Shown: positions 46,703 through 57,904 of the stretch, one piece after another
How the letters are laid out: each line of letters begins with the position of its first letter
Position numbering within the stretch: position 1 is the stretch's first letter
DNA from: Penium margaritaceum
Taxonomy: Eukaryota; Streptophyta; Zygnematophyceae; Desmidiales; Peniaceae
Assembly (NCBI GenBank): GCA_023375785.1
Contig: SZWC01001518.1
Location: forward strand, 116,345-180,344
Length of the DNA stretch: 64,000 bases
Direction of reading: 5' to 3'
Program-made: the position numbers and the translations under genes
Notes under the pieces: generated by a model
What the model was told of the DNA's origin: nothing
Database searches by the model: none
The model's input: the letters and a program-made list of their open reading frames with translations, nothing else

Positions 46703-49518
46703 ATGGCTGCCCAGTTGCAGTGGGCTGCCTTGCGTAGGCGTAGGTCAAGCGACATTCCTGTGGTTTCTGAACCGCGAGCACTAACACGCCCATAGCTGAA
46801 CGAGCCAAGTCTCGTGCCCCAAACCCCATCCACCCAAAACCTCGTGTATGATGAGCACTTCGAGCATGAGCAGCGTGCTCAAGTGCTCCTGGTTTTGCCA
46901 GAACAAGCAAGAGACACCCTCAAGCTGTCTCGCCCGAGTCATGATGCTGGTAAACATTATGTCCCGAGTTGATTGTTACTTGAATTTTCGTTTTTTGGTT
47001 TGGCCAATGAAATTGACCATGTTTTCTTCTTTGTGGTGCAGTGTCCTCCGACGATGAGGCGTCGGGTCAGGCCCCAAAGCGCAGGAAGGCAGAGCCTACT
47101 TCTCCTACAGACATGTCATTCCGGAGCATTGCGGAGGCACGCGCAGTAGTGGATGACTACGCCATCACCAACCGGATGACTATTTGGTGGCTATGCCGCA
47201 AAAAGACGCGGTTCACTGCACGGTGTGGACAGTTCAAGGACAAGAATTGCCCGTGGCTTCTTTGTGCCCATGTTACATCAAACGGCGCCACCGTCGTTGT
47301 CTCCGAGTTCGTGGACGGTCACAAGTGTGTCCCAGGAGTAGGTTGTGGAGATCCGGCGAAGACTGTGAAGTGGGTGACATCGCAGATTGACTCAACACTG
47401 AAGCGGAACCCGACAGCAGACGTCAAGACGTTGTCAGCTTGGTCCGCAAAGCAACAGGCAAAGCGGTGGAAAAGAACACCATGCACCGGGAGAAGTCGAA
47501 GGCGCACAAAAAGCCTGTTCCCATTGTACTGTGAGGAGGTACGAAATAATGTTTGGTGTTTGCATGTCTTCTCCATTCCATGATTTACTCTTAGAAATGG
47601 TACTGACACTTTCTTTTGTGTGGATGGCAGCTGAAGCGTGTGGACAAGAACACACATGCTCTGGCCGAGGCAACGAAGGATGGCATCTTCATCAGCGCGT
47701 TCATGGCACCTGGAGCCACGATCTTGGGCTTCCAGCACGCTTGCCGGATCCTGACAATGGACGGCACGAACTTTAAAAACGGTCACAAACAAGTCCTCCT
47801 CATCAACCAATTCTTTGACGCCAACGACAATGTTGTGCAGAAGGCATGGGCGATGGTTCAGGGGGAGAATGAGGAAAATTGGACATGATTTTTGGAGCAG
47901 CTGGCGATCGCGTATCCCACAACGGCTGAAAAGAGTACCGTCGTCATTTCCAACCGTGACAATGGACTGTTGAAGGCTGTGGAGAAGGAACTGCTTGGGT
48001 CACATCACACGTACTATTGCTTCTACTTGCGGTAGAACATAAGGCAAAAGTTTGGTAAGCAAGCTGGCTACTGGTTTTGGCGACTGGCACATGCGCTTAC
48101 ACCAGCAGAGTGGAGGAGGTATGAAGAACAGTTGCGTGCCGTCAACTCCAGAGCTGTAGTGTACCTTCTGGGCACGGACGGAGTTGGCGCCATTCCAAAA
48201 GAACAGTGGGCCAGACTATACTGTCCACTCAGGCGTGGTGGCCACACCACGTCCAATGCGGCGGAGTCTTTGAACGCCCGCATCGTTAAGTGTCGAAAAC
48301 TGTTTATGTTCTACTGCTTTGTGTCCCTGTACATGTGGGTACAGCGGTTGCTTGTAGAAAGGTACAGACTCAGTACGTCATGCGAAGGACAACTCGCATC
48401 GATACCGGCAAAGCGGCTGCTCAACAGTTGCGTCTTAGCCCAGAACTACGACGTCATGGAGGAAGGGCCCCAGAGTGGCAGCGTGATGGGGCCAAGCAAC
48501 AGGACCAGGATGGTGAATGTGCTGGAGCGGACGTGCACGTGTGGTACTTGGAAGGAGTGGGGCCAACCCTGTGCACATGCATGCGCCTACGTCATCGACC
48601 GTGGAGAGCAGGCGGAGCCACTATACAACGTTGGACTCACACGCATGGCATACAGGCGCACATACAACTTCCCCATGCCAAGCGTGAACCTAGCGTCCCT
48701 GAAAGTCGAGGAGGGAGTTTTGTGGCAGCAGCCAGGCCCAAAGCATGGAGCAGGGCGGCCGAAGAGCGCGCGGTGGGACCTCAAGGACAAGCGTAGAAAG
48801 AACTACATCCGTCCCCGCTACGGAGAAAAGGGACACACCATGAAAAAGTGTAAGAATGAGCCTGCCGTGGCTTCTGCTGCTGAGGTAGCAGCCAACGCTC
48901 TTCAACACCGGCTACAACGTGCAGAGGACGCCATGCGGGCAGAGGCCTATGCTGGTCGGTGGCCTCCAGGAGAGACCCAAGCGGAAAAAAAAGCTGCTGC
49001 AGCTGTAGCACAAGTTGCAGCTGCTGCCACTGGTACCCCCCGCATCACCACACCGGTTGCGCAAAATACAGGCACAAACGGCAGAAACCATTGTTCTGCT
49101 GTCAGGCGATAGTCCAGGCACCAACGTGTTGGGCATTGGTGCAGGTTGGGGGTGGGCGGGGCAGGCACGACGCACAAGCACAAGTGCGGCCGCAACCAGA
49201 GTTGCTGCTGCAGCCTCTGCAGTCGTTGCGGCAACTGCAATGGCAACAGGGCCTGCCGCTGCCGTCAATGACGATGCTGAGTACGACCCCGAGGCAGCGG
49301 GATATGACTCTGCGCAGGAAGAAATCTACGATCCTAAAAGGCACGCTCTGAGTTAGTCGAATGAGGAGGAGTAGGAGGACGAAGACCACTTCTCTGACAC
49401 GCAGCAGCAGAGGGAGTGGGAGGCCAGAAGTGCCCGTCCGCAGCAACAGGCTTGCGTCATGGATGGCTGGGAGGAATGTGCTGAAGAGTGGGATGACGAG
49501 CCCGATGTGTTGTAGAAT
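46703..49518 (+). pseudogene. MULE transposase, well preserved (second copy)
   Basis: A Mutator-family transposase read from ATG 46,703. Exons are 46,703-46,949, 47,042-47,538 and 47,631-49,518, with GT-AG introns of 92 bases each that keep the frame. The second exon encodes the MuDR DNA-binding region (CPWLLCAHV, FVDGHKC). The third has catalytic Asp at 47,760 (LTMDGTNFK), the second Asp in VISNRDNGL, the Glu at 48,264 (TSNAAESLN), an intact SWIM motif CTCGTWKEWGQPCAH near 48,535-48,580, and a knuckle remnant that has lost its first two Cys. A Gln/Ala-rich and acidic tail ends at TAG 49,513. In-frame stops at 46,793, 47,886, 48,033, 49,354 and 49,372 and a frameshift near 49.0-49.1 kb break it. 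The N-terminus could begin earlier, at ATG 46,609. Confidence 0.88.
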
Positions 49519-49620
49519 GTAAGTATGACATGGTGTTAAAGAAGGTTATTCATGGTTGTAGTCCCTACTTTGGTTCTACATTCACATTATCGATCCTACC
49601 ATGTGTTTTGCATTGTGCAG

Positions 49621-49760
49621 GTGATGGAAAAGTGGAACCAGCTTGGAGCACAAAATGGCAAAATTGGGAACAGCAGCATGGTGTATTGGCCTCCACCACT
49701 TGGTCGCAAATGGAGCTCACAGATCACAAGACTGGTTTCACATGGATAGATTTTGCAGAG
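49621..49760 (+). pseudogene. Small exon after the second MULE transposase
   Basis: Bounded by an AG acceptor (intron 49,519-49,620) and a GT donor at 49,761. The reading VMEKWNQLGAQNGK is unlike the first MULE's exon at 37,611, though the upstream intron is at the same place. It could be untranslated, since the transposase stop lies just before the intron. Confidence 0.4.
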
Positions 49761-50056
49761 GTAGGACACCATTAGGGGAGAAGCAGCTGGGGTAGGGTGG
49801 TTGAGATTACACATAGACGTCATGGTGTTCTTGTTTTCTGTGAAGTGTAATTTTGTACGAACCATGTTCATGTCTGATTGGAAGGTCAAACAAAGACATT
49901 GTCAAAGCAAACAGTTCAGCCAGAGACCAAAATCACAGTAAGAAAAGAAAAAAATCTTGTTTTTTGGTATTATCTGCTGTCATGCCATGCTATAAAGGGT
50001 TTCCTTTGTAGTGTTGTTCATTCTCTTGCATACAAATTCACTTTTCACACCTACCA

Positions 50057-50467
50057 TTGATGCTAGTGCCAAGTGTGATGGATTGTGTGACGTCCTTCTT
50101 TGCCGGAGCCGGTGTGACATGCTTCCTCATGAGATGGAAAGACTGGGCACCAAGGCCAGTTCACATTGTGAAAATGTACATGTGTCGATGTCAACATGGA
50201 GTGTGTCCCAAATGTGACATTCCCTTTCATGAGGAGGAGAAAGATGTTTTTTATGACATGGACGAGTGTGACACCGAGGACTCTACATCATTCGAGACAG
50301 AAGACGATGTGGAGTTTTTAGACTGCTACCCTAATAACTGTTGTCTCACAAGCAACTTGTGTCCTGCCTGTGAGATCATGTCGTGGGTCTATTCTTTGCC
50401 CCCTACAGTCCAGCGATGGTTGGTGAGTGGACGCCCGGGTCCCTTCACCGCAGGCTGTACACACTAA
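50057..50467 (+). CDS. Cys-rich exon of the second MULE, unknown function
   Basis: An uninterrupted plus-strand frame with ten-odd cysteines, including CRCQHGVCPKCDIPF (a C-x-C-x4-C-x2-C cluster that could bind zinc), an acidic middle, and a LCPACEIMSWVYSLPP block near its end. The first MULE has matching blocks at about 37,795-37,930. A plausible splice acceptor lies near 50,065 (GATGCTAG). Conservation between two diverged copies suggests it was coding; I do not recognise the domain. Confidence 0.5.
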   Translation: MMLVPSVMDCVTSFFAGAGVTCFLMRWKDWAPRPVHIVKMYMCRCQHGVCPKCDIPFHEEEKDVFYDMDECDTEDSTSFETEDDVEFLDCYPNNCCLTSNLCPACEIMSWVYSLPPTVQRWLVSGRPGPFTAGCTH

Positions 50468-51104
50468 GAGCGCCTTACCACCAATATGGGACCACAGTCA
50501 GAAGCAATGTTCCATTACAACTAGCCTTGGTGTGCTTCTCAGTGACATTCTTTGTCTCAATTGCACTGGACATATTGTTCACAAAACCTTGACATTATGC
50601 ATGTAATGCCCGTAACAGTACCATTTTGTACTCCATATTGCAGACACAATGTCACAACACTAAAGTCATTCTATGAATCATGCTTCCATGTCATGTGCAT
50701 TTCACGTTCATAGAACCATTTAAAATGAACACACACAATGTTTCATTACAACTGGCCTTTGTGTGGTTCTCATTTTTTGTCTTAGTCACAAAACACTGGA
50801 CATATTGTTAGAAGAAGAATGAAATTATTACTGTTCTGTCCAAACATGCACGTTTATTGGAAGTAACAACACTTGGATGTGCCTACGAAAAGTGGAATTC
50901 ACACTTATTGGAATTTTTGTTCTTTTTCCCTAGTTATTAATCATTTCTTCCCCGTGACTGCATCGAGTACACGTGCATTGTACAAAAATGTCCTTGTCTA
51001 CGTTGAAACATTGCATTGTTTGCATTGATCTTCTTACATGAAAGGGTGAGTGGGAACAGTAACTAATCGGTGGAAAATCACACCATGTTCATGGATCCAT
51101 TGGT

Positions 51105-51320
51105 TTCACAGCCTTGCAATATGCGTTATCACTTCATCCACTAACAGGTCCGTGCTCTTCCAGGGTTCCCAACTGTTCAAACAACCCTTAGGCCGGGGTG
51201 AAGGCATCCGGTGTCCAGTCACCCAACAAATCACTTCCGGCGTTGGCTCATCACCTTCAATGAATATCCCAGGGTAGGGTGCATGTCTCCGGTCCCACTC
51301 CTGCTTGATGAGCCTCCACT
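51105..51320 (-). CDS. Convergent second gene of the second MULE, conserved block
   Basis: The minus-strand reading RLIKQEWDRRHAPYPGIF continues to W-x2-G-x-R-x-PSPRP-x6-WEPW and ends at a stop at 51,105-51,107. It matches the C-terminal half of the frame at 38,781-39,101 in sequence, strand and position relative to the transposase. Upstream of 51,320 the matching frame is lost, by decay or a splice site, so only this block is given. I infer a second MULE-encoded protein of unknown function. Confidence 0.55.
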
Positions 51321-51889
51321 ATCACCTTGCTTTGCTCGGTTCAGGCCACGGAACGTCCACACACCACCCTGCGTGTGTAGGCACCCTGGTAGTGGTAGGG
51401 CTCCGTCCCCAAGACATTGAAGCAGTGTGGAAGCTCTCTGTATATTAATGCGGCAAACCACATCGATCGTTAAATAAATTGAACGCGTGTAGGGATGCGG
51501 TTAAAGGTGTCATGTCATATTGGTTTGTGACCTTTCGCAAAACAAAGCATTCTTTTCGCTGACATAGGATGTCACCGGCATAGCGACTTTTGGAGGGATT
51601 CACAAGCGGGTTCGCTTGGAAACTTTCCAAATTACACATTCACGTGTAGTAAAAACCCCCCACCAAATGGACGCTCGTACAATGCCTCACGGCTACAGTT
51701 TACAACATCCGTCATGTTGACGATCTCCGCATTGTCTGTTTGCACACGAAATCGCCTATACACTTGTCCTGTGCTTCTTAGGTGGAAGTGCCATCAGTCG
51801 GGACTGCACCGGATAACGGCCAATGATGCACGGTTCCGTTCACGCAAAGTGCTTACCAGCGTTCAATCCGGTGTGGAAATATGGTTCTT

Positions 51890-52080
51890 TGAATAAAAAG
51901 TTGTGGACATGGGGTTCTTTTAGTGCGGTATGTGGACATGGCGAGCTAATTGAGTGAGCACGTGGTATGGCAGACAAAACGTCGTTGCCGTCTGGATATG
52001 GGGTTGTTAAAGAGCGGTCCGTGGGTATGGTGGATCTATCAAGAATTTGATGGGTATATGGTCACAACCCCTCTGCACAT
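51890..52080. repeat. Motif array at the right edge of the second MULE
   Basis: Units such as GTGGACATGGGGTTCTTTT, GTGGACATGGCG, GGATATGGGGTTGTTAAA and GTGGGTATGG repeat over about 170 bases. They are inverted relative to the CCATATCCA units at 45,360-45,550 and to the CATACC units at 43,812-44,130. Confidence 0.65.
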
Positions 52081-52469
52081 TATGGAATAGATAAATTCGA
52101 CCGCGGGTTTTGCTCATGGAGTTATTTTGGTGGTTGCATTGCTTTCGTTCAACAAAATAACTAGATCCTTCATTTCGACGACGAAGCCATCTCATATGTG
52201 CGAGACCGTGGGCTGTCCATGGTGGTTAGTTCTCCATCGATGGTGGAACCGCATGTTGATTTGCGTTGCTCCTTTTTGGCGACTTGCGTAGTGGACGTGC
52301 ACGTGGTTTGTACACTGCACAATGCCCACTTTTGCATTTGCACATCCAAATGGCGAATGAGGGCTCCGTTAGATGCGGTTGTGCAAAAGTGCGTAGGCCG
52401 AATCAAGGCATTTTTTGCCTCGTTGCCATCTGTCTCAAATCGAGCCTCTTCTAACAACACTCTGTCAGC

Positions 52470-54200
52470 ATGGAGCGGTTCCTCCAAAAGTTTTTGCCAG
52501 AAGAACGTGCGCGTTGGCGAGCCCAAGCGTCACACCAAGGCCAGCCATCGCGTCCGTCCCCAGCAAGACGTCCTCTTGGCAGACCCCGCAAGCTGCAGGC
52601 ACTGGACGCGGATGCTACCGAAGCGCCCCAGGCTGCCTGTGTGTCTGCATCTACGCATAGTGACGTGACACTGGCTGTGGGATCCCCTCTGTGCCTGCCG
52701 TCCAACTTCCCACTTGTCATTTGCCACCAACCCTCATCGGGATGCCAGCGTTGCCTTGACGATGGCGTCGGTTGCTCACACGACCACGAAGCTGAGGGAC
52801 TCCGCATGCGGATGCAGCAGCAACACCCTCCTCAAGGGGAGAAGGTGAAAGCACCACCGCCTGTCGTCGCAGCTCCTGTGTCTACAACTCATCCCGCGTC
52901 GCCTGCTATGACACGGCCGCCAATGTACGCAGAGAAGGACAAAGCCCTGGCTGCTGACACTCCCAAGCCGCGGGTGAAAAAAGTGCAGCTGCTCATGACG
53001 CGGCTGCGCTCCGGGGCAGTGCGCATTCAGGAGCTGCAGCAGTGCAACCCCACCTCCGACGACAGTGACAAATCTGCCGTCAACGTTCGCAGCAGTGACG
53101 GCAGAAGCAGCAGTTTGAATGAGTGTGACAGCACCGACAGCGACAGCAGTGAAAGTGATGGTCCGGACGGAGCTGCAGGCAGCTCAGTGCAAGGCGGTGA
53201 CGACAGCACCGATACAAAATGTATGTCCTTGCAAATATCCTACACCACCACCTCCAGCGACTCCTCAAGCTCGGCCACGAGCGGAAGGAAGTGCGGGAAG
53301 TATCGTGACTGGTTTGGGTCCGGTCATTTCCGGACCATTTAGAAGGCGGTAAAGCTGAAAAAAACCGCCTACGCAGCAGTCAAGCATCTACAGAAGACCT
53401 TCCGTACTCCGGACGGTCAATGTGTATTCGACAGTCTTGTTGTGAGCAATTTCAGCAGCTGGTTTGAGCCCGGGAATTCGCTTGTGCTGAAGCCGCAGTA
53501 CGCGTAGGCCGTCGTCACCTCACTGGGCACAAGTCCATCGGCTCCCATCTCCATGAACCGCAAGCCCAAGCATGGGTACCAAGGCAAGAGAGCATGGCTC
53601 TCAACTTGGCCCAAGATTGTGGCAGAGATTAAGCAGCGGCTCAATGATGCAGGAAATGCGTTGAACTCCAAGACAATCCGGCGTGAGATTCGTGATGTTG
53701 TCGCGCGACACGCCCCCGATGAATTGGAGCGGTTGGGAGCGCATGCATTCGGCCGCCCGTGGATCCGCAAGTTTGTGCAAAAGGAGATGGGTTGGGCTTG
53801 GAGGTGTGGTACAACGGCAGCCCAAAAACTGCTGTTGGATTGGGACGCACGGGTCCTCAAGTTCCACCAGTGTGCCGCGATCATGGCGACGCTGTACAAG
53901 ATCAACCTGTTCTTTGTTCTCAACGGGGACCACACCGGCGTACAGCTCATGCCGTCAGGGGACAAAACGTTTGCTCCCCTCGGCAGCAAGGATGTTAGCA
54001 TCCTCAGCCTCGAAGAGGCAAATAACTGCCCTTGTCACGGTGTCCATGACAGGTGAACTCCTCCCCCTCCAACTCATTTTTGGCGGTAAAACCCGTCGAT
54101 GTCTGCCACATTAATTGCGCGCGCGCAAGATGCAAGATGCAATGTTGCGCACCCACTCACGGGTGGTATCCCCATTTTCCCAATGGTTGGGCATGAAGGT
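52470..54200 (+). pseudogene. Pogo/Tigger-type DDE transposase, truncated
   Basis: A Tc1/mariner-superfamily (pogo, DDE_1) transposase. From ATG 52,470 the N-terminus has an AT-hook-like GRPRK motif near residue 40, a low-complexity middle and a Ser/Asp-rich stretch. A helix-turn-helix-like region follows with SSWFEPGNSLVLKPQYA and then a MGWAWRCGTTAAQKLLLDW block, family hallmarks. The catalytic start is LNGDHTGV at about 53,920-53,945 (family form: NADQTGV), followed by GSKDV and, after a frame change near 54,020, TGELLPLQLIFGGKTRRC. In-frame TAG codons lie at 53,340 and 53,505. The second half of the catalytic domain is missing: a GACA array starts at about 54,219. Dead copy. Confidence 0.85.
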
Positions 54201-54218
54201 GAGGTGCGGGTGCGCAAG

Positions 54219-54614
54219 TAGACAGAGAGATAAGGTGACAGACAGGCCAACAGACAGACATATAGATACAGAGACAGACACACATACATGCAAACAAAAC
54301 GGCATACAAAAATACAGACAATAGATAGGCACAAAAATAGACAAAAAGAGAGACAGAAAGATAGAAAGACCGATAGACAGACATGTAGATGGATAGAAAG
54401 ACAGGCAGACAGACAGACAAACAAAAAGATAAAAAGAGACAGGTCGAGAGACAAACAGATAAACAAACAGATGGGTGACGGAAAGGTAGACAGAAAGATA
54501 GTCAGGGAGACACACAAAGAGATAGACAAACAAAAGATGGGCAGACAAATAATCAGACAAATAGACAGATAGAGAGAAAGATAGACAGATAGATAGACAG
54601 AGAGAAAGAAAGAC

Positions 54615-54650
<36 letters not shown>

Positions 54651-55288
54651 GGGTAGATAGACAAACAGACAATTAGACAAACAGACACACAGACAGACAA
54701 ACAAGTAGGTAGACAAACAGGCAGATACATAGATAGACAGACAGATAGGCAGGCACACAGATAGACAGACATACAGACGAGCAAACCGACACACATACAA
54801 TCAGATACACAGATAGACAGACAGAAAGACAGACAGGCAGGCAGAAAAATAAACAGACTGACTGAAAGATAGAGACGTAGACAGAAAGGTAGATAGATAG
54901 ACAGATAGATAGACTGATAGATAGACAGACAAATAGACTGACTCATGGACAGACAGATAGATGGACAAATAGATAGGAAGAATGACAGGAAGACAGACAG
55001 ATGGACAAACAAAAAAAAGACAGACAGACAGACAAAAAAACAGGCAGGCATATAGATAGACAAGGAGACAGGAAAACAGGCAGACACACAGGTAGATAGA
55101 CAGGCAGACGGACAACTAGAAAGAAAGACAGATAGGTAGGAAAACAGACAAGTAGGCAAACAGACAGACAAGTAGATAGACAGACATATAGACATATAAG
55201 TAGATAGACAAACAGACAGAGAGGTAGACAGCCCAGTAGACAGATAGACACACCAAAAGACAGGCAGGCATGTGGACAGACTGACAGA

Positions 55289-55360
<72 letters not shown>

Positions 55361-56231
55361 TAGAAAGACAAACATACATACAGACAGACAGACAGAAAGA
55401 CAGACATACAGACAACCAGACTGCTAGGCAGACAAACAAACAGGCAAAAAGACAGGCCAACAGACAGACATACATCAAAGTAGATTGACATACAAACAGA
55501 AAGACAGACATACAGACACGCAGGCGGACGAAAAGGCAGATAGAAAAACATAAAAACATGTTGACACAAAGATAGATAGAAAGACGGACAGGAAGACAGA
55601 CAAACAGACAGGCAGACAGATAGCCAGATAAAGAGACCGACAAGCAGGTAGATTGACAGATAGACAGACAAATAGATAAACAGAAATACGGATAGGCAGA
55701 CAGATAGACAGAAAAGCAGATAGACTGACAAAGAGACAGATAGACAGGCAGGCAGACAGACAAATAGACAGGTAGACAACTAGACAGACAGACACACAAG
55801 CAGATAGATGGAAACATAGATAGAAAGACAGAGAGACCAATAAGCAGGCAGACAGAAAGACAGACAAATAGATAGGCTGAAAAATAGACAAAAAAACAGA
55901 CAAGAAGACATGAAATAAGATAGATAGACAGATAGATAGACAGACAAACAGACATTCAGGCAAACAGACAGATAGAGAGAAAGACAGATAGGCAGACAGA
56001 CAAATAGACAAACAGACGGACAAAAAGGCAGATAGATTGGCAGACAGACAGGTAGATAGACAGACATACAGACAGGTAGACAAACAGACAGATGGACAGA
56101 TAGAAAGACAAAGAGACAGACGGGCAGACAGACAGACACACAGCCAGACAGGCAGAAAGACAGGTAGAAAGACAGAAAGACAGACAGACAGACATTCAGA
56201 CAGACAGACAGACAGACAGGCAGACAGACAC
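54219..56231. repeat. GACA/GATA tetranucleotide array (2 kb)
   Basis: About 500 impure 4-base units, mainly GACA with GATA, GAAA and GGCA variants; a pure GATA run lies at about 54,615-54,650. All minus-strand frames stay open and give Cys/Leu/Ser/Val-rich strings, which I do not treat as proteins. The composition is that of the Bkm-type GATA/GACA satellites. Confidence 0.95.
55292..55359. repeat. Pure (AC)n run
   Basis: About 34 uninterrupted AC units inside the GACA array, far purer than the array around it, so probably a recent expansion. Confidence 0.95.
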
Positions 56232-56279
56232 CGGGCAGCCAACAGTAAGTAGTTAGACTGGCAGACTAGAGAGATGGTC

Positions 56280-56728
56280 TTTCTACCTTTTTTTTCTATC
56301 TTTCTATCTATTTATCTGCCTATCTGTCTGCCCTTCTGACCGTCTTTTTGTCTGTCTCTCTACCTGTCTCTTCATTTGTTTGTCTTTTTTCTGTCTATCT
56401 GTCTGTCTGTCCGTCTATCTATCTATCTGCCTACCTATCTATCTGCCTACTTGTCTGTTTGTCTATTTTTCTAACTATCTATTTGCCTATCTTTCTGCCT
56501 TTCTATCTGTCTACTTGTCTTTCTGTGTGCTTGTGTGCCTGTCTGTTTGTCTATCTGTCTGCCTGCCTACCTACCTGTCTAGTTATCTGTCTATCTATCT
56601 ACCTTTCTGTCTGTCTGTCTGTTTGCCTATCTATCTGTCTTTCTGTCTGCCTACCTGTCTGTCGCCTACCTTTCAATCAGTCAATCCCTCTACCAATCTG
56701 CTTGTCTATTCATCTACTTGTTTGTCAA
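56280..56728. repeat. TGTC/TATC tetranucleotide array, inverted to the previous one
   Basis: About 110 units of CTGT/CTAT type, the complement of the GACA/GATA array and only about 50 bases from it. The two arrays could form a long imperfect hairpin. Confidence 0.93.
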
Positions 56729-57620
56729 ACGTTGTGCCCCGATCGACGCCGCTACTTACGTTTGCATGTAACCTGTGGATTCTGTGCATGATTGTGGGTG
56801 CAAAAAATTGATATGGTGGCATTGACATGATTGGTCCACCTTCACATCTCTTCACAATGAAGTCCTTTTTTTAATTCTTTTCATACTTCACAAACTCTTC
56901 TTTCCTCTTCGGCAACTTTTTGCGAAAGGAATGGTTTTACGTTCACTTCATTTTATTATTCAGTTTAATTTTCATGTGCTTGGGAAACTAAACATATTCA
57001 TTCATCTTTTAATTTCGTTGTCAGTCGTCGCATATTGCACCTTCTCCATCCGCATTGGCTAGATGAAGAACATGATTTTTGGTGTATACCTCCTGCCAAT
57101 CACTTGCGGCTATGGAAACCATTAATTAGTCAGTCGACATGGCACTAAGGATAATTTTCCGACCATGTATGACAATTTTGAAAACAAACTCAAGGTTTTA
57201 CCTTCCTTGCAATTGGTGTGTCCATTATTGCATTCCGCACAAATGCGTTTCCTATCGCAAGAAAGAAACTTGGGTAATGCAACTTCTGAATTCCTTGTCA
57301 CGGCTCTTCATTGACGATGTCGTGAAAAAGGTTTCTGTCCTTTGCCGGTCCACCATTGTCCTCTTTTCCTCCCTTGCTTAGACCACGGAGTTCCTTGCTA
57401 TGGTTCGTGCCACTACACTTGGCTTTCCTTCAGTCATCGTAACCCATCAGCATTGCGAATCAAACATGTAATCTGTGACTACAACCTCTATGTCTACAGA
57501 GAACCGCACCCAAGACAGAATCACGCGCTGAAAACCATCACTTTTCTTGAGGAGTGCATCCCTCGCGGACGACTCGTACCCGCACGGAAGGTAGGAGTCC
57601 ATGCCAACGGCGGATACGTG
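56729..57620. other. No recognisable gene
   Basis: Moderately AT-rich; several plus-strand frames of 80-100 residues without any known motif. It could be the displaced right flank of the pogo-type element, but I have no sequence evidence for that. Confidence 0.4.
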
Positions 57621-57775
57621 TACCGACGGTGGAGACCCTACCCATGATAGAGACCCACGCTGACGAGATAGACTCGCGCTAACAAGGGAGATCCGTACTA
57701 GCGATGCAAACCCGCGACAACAAGGGAGACCTGCCCACGAGGGAGGATTGCGTCATGGATGGAGACCAACGCCGT
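57621..57775. repeat. Short degenerate minisatellite, unit about 20 bases
   Basis: Seven or so imperfect units built on GGGAGACCxxCGC and GCTAACAAGGG themes, for example at 57,650, 57,670, 57,705 and 57,725. Confidence 0.55.
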
Positions 57776-57904
57776 TCATAGAGGCCCTTTGCATTGACAG
57801 ACTTCGGCATTGAAGCTGAAATTGCCCTTTCATGTACTAAGTAAGAACCCCCCTATTCCTCAACTCCTCTTGCTCCTCCTCCTCGTGGTAATACTGAATG
57901 TAGC

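Larger units (their letters stand above)
45895..52080 (+). mobile_element. Mutator-like element (MULE), second copy
   Basis: Contains a nearly readable MULE transposase gene, Cys-rich downstream exons and a convergent second coding block. The presumed ends carry inverted copies of the GTGGACATGGGG/CCATGTCCAC motif (45,930 region and 51,905-52,010). A short block near 46,078-46,100 (AATGTGTAAT, then CAAGCG) also recurs inverted near 51,610-51,645, as expected of degenerate terminal inverted repeats. Exact ends and the usual 8-11 base target duplication were not found. Confidence 0.65.

Noticed and set aside
54074-56242. Very long Cys/Leu/Ser/Val frames on the minus strand
   Set aside because: They are the translation of a GACA/GATA microsatellite; all frames give similar strings and no non-repeat coding sequence adjoins them.
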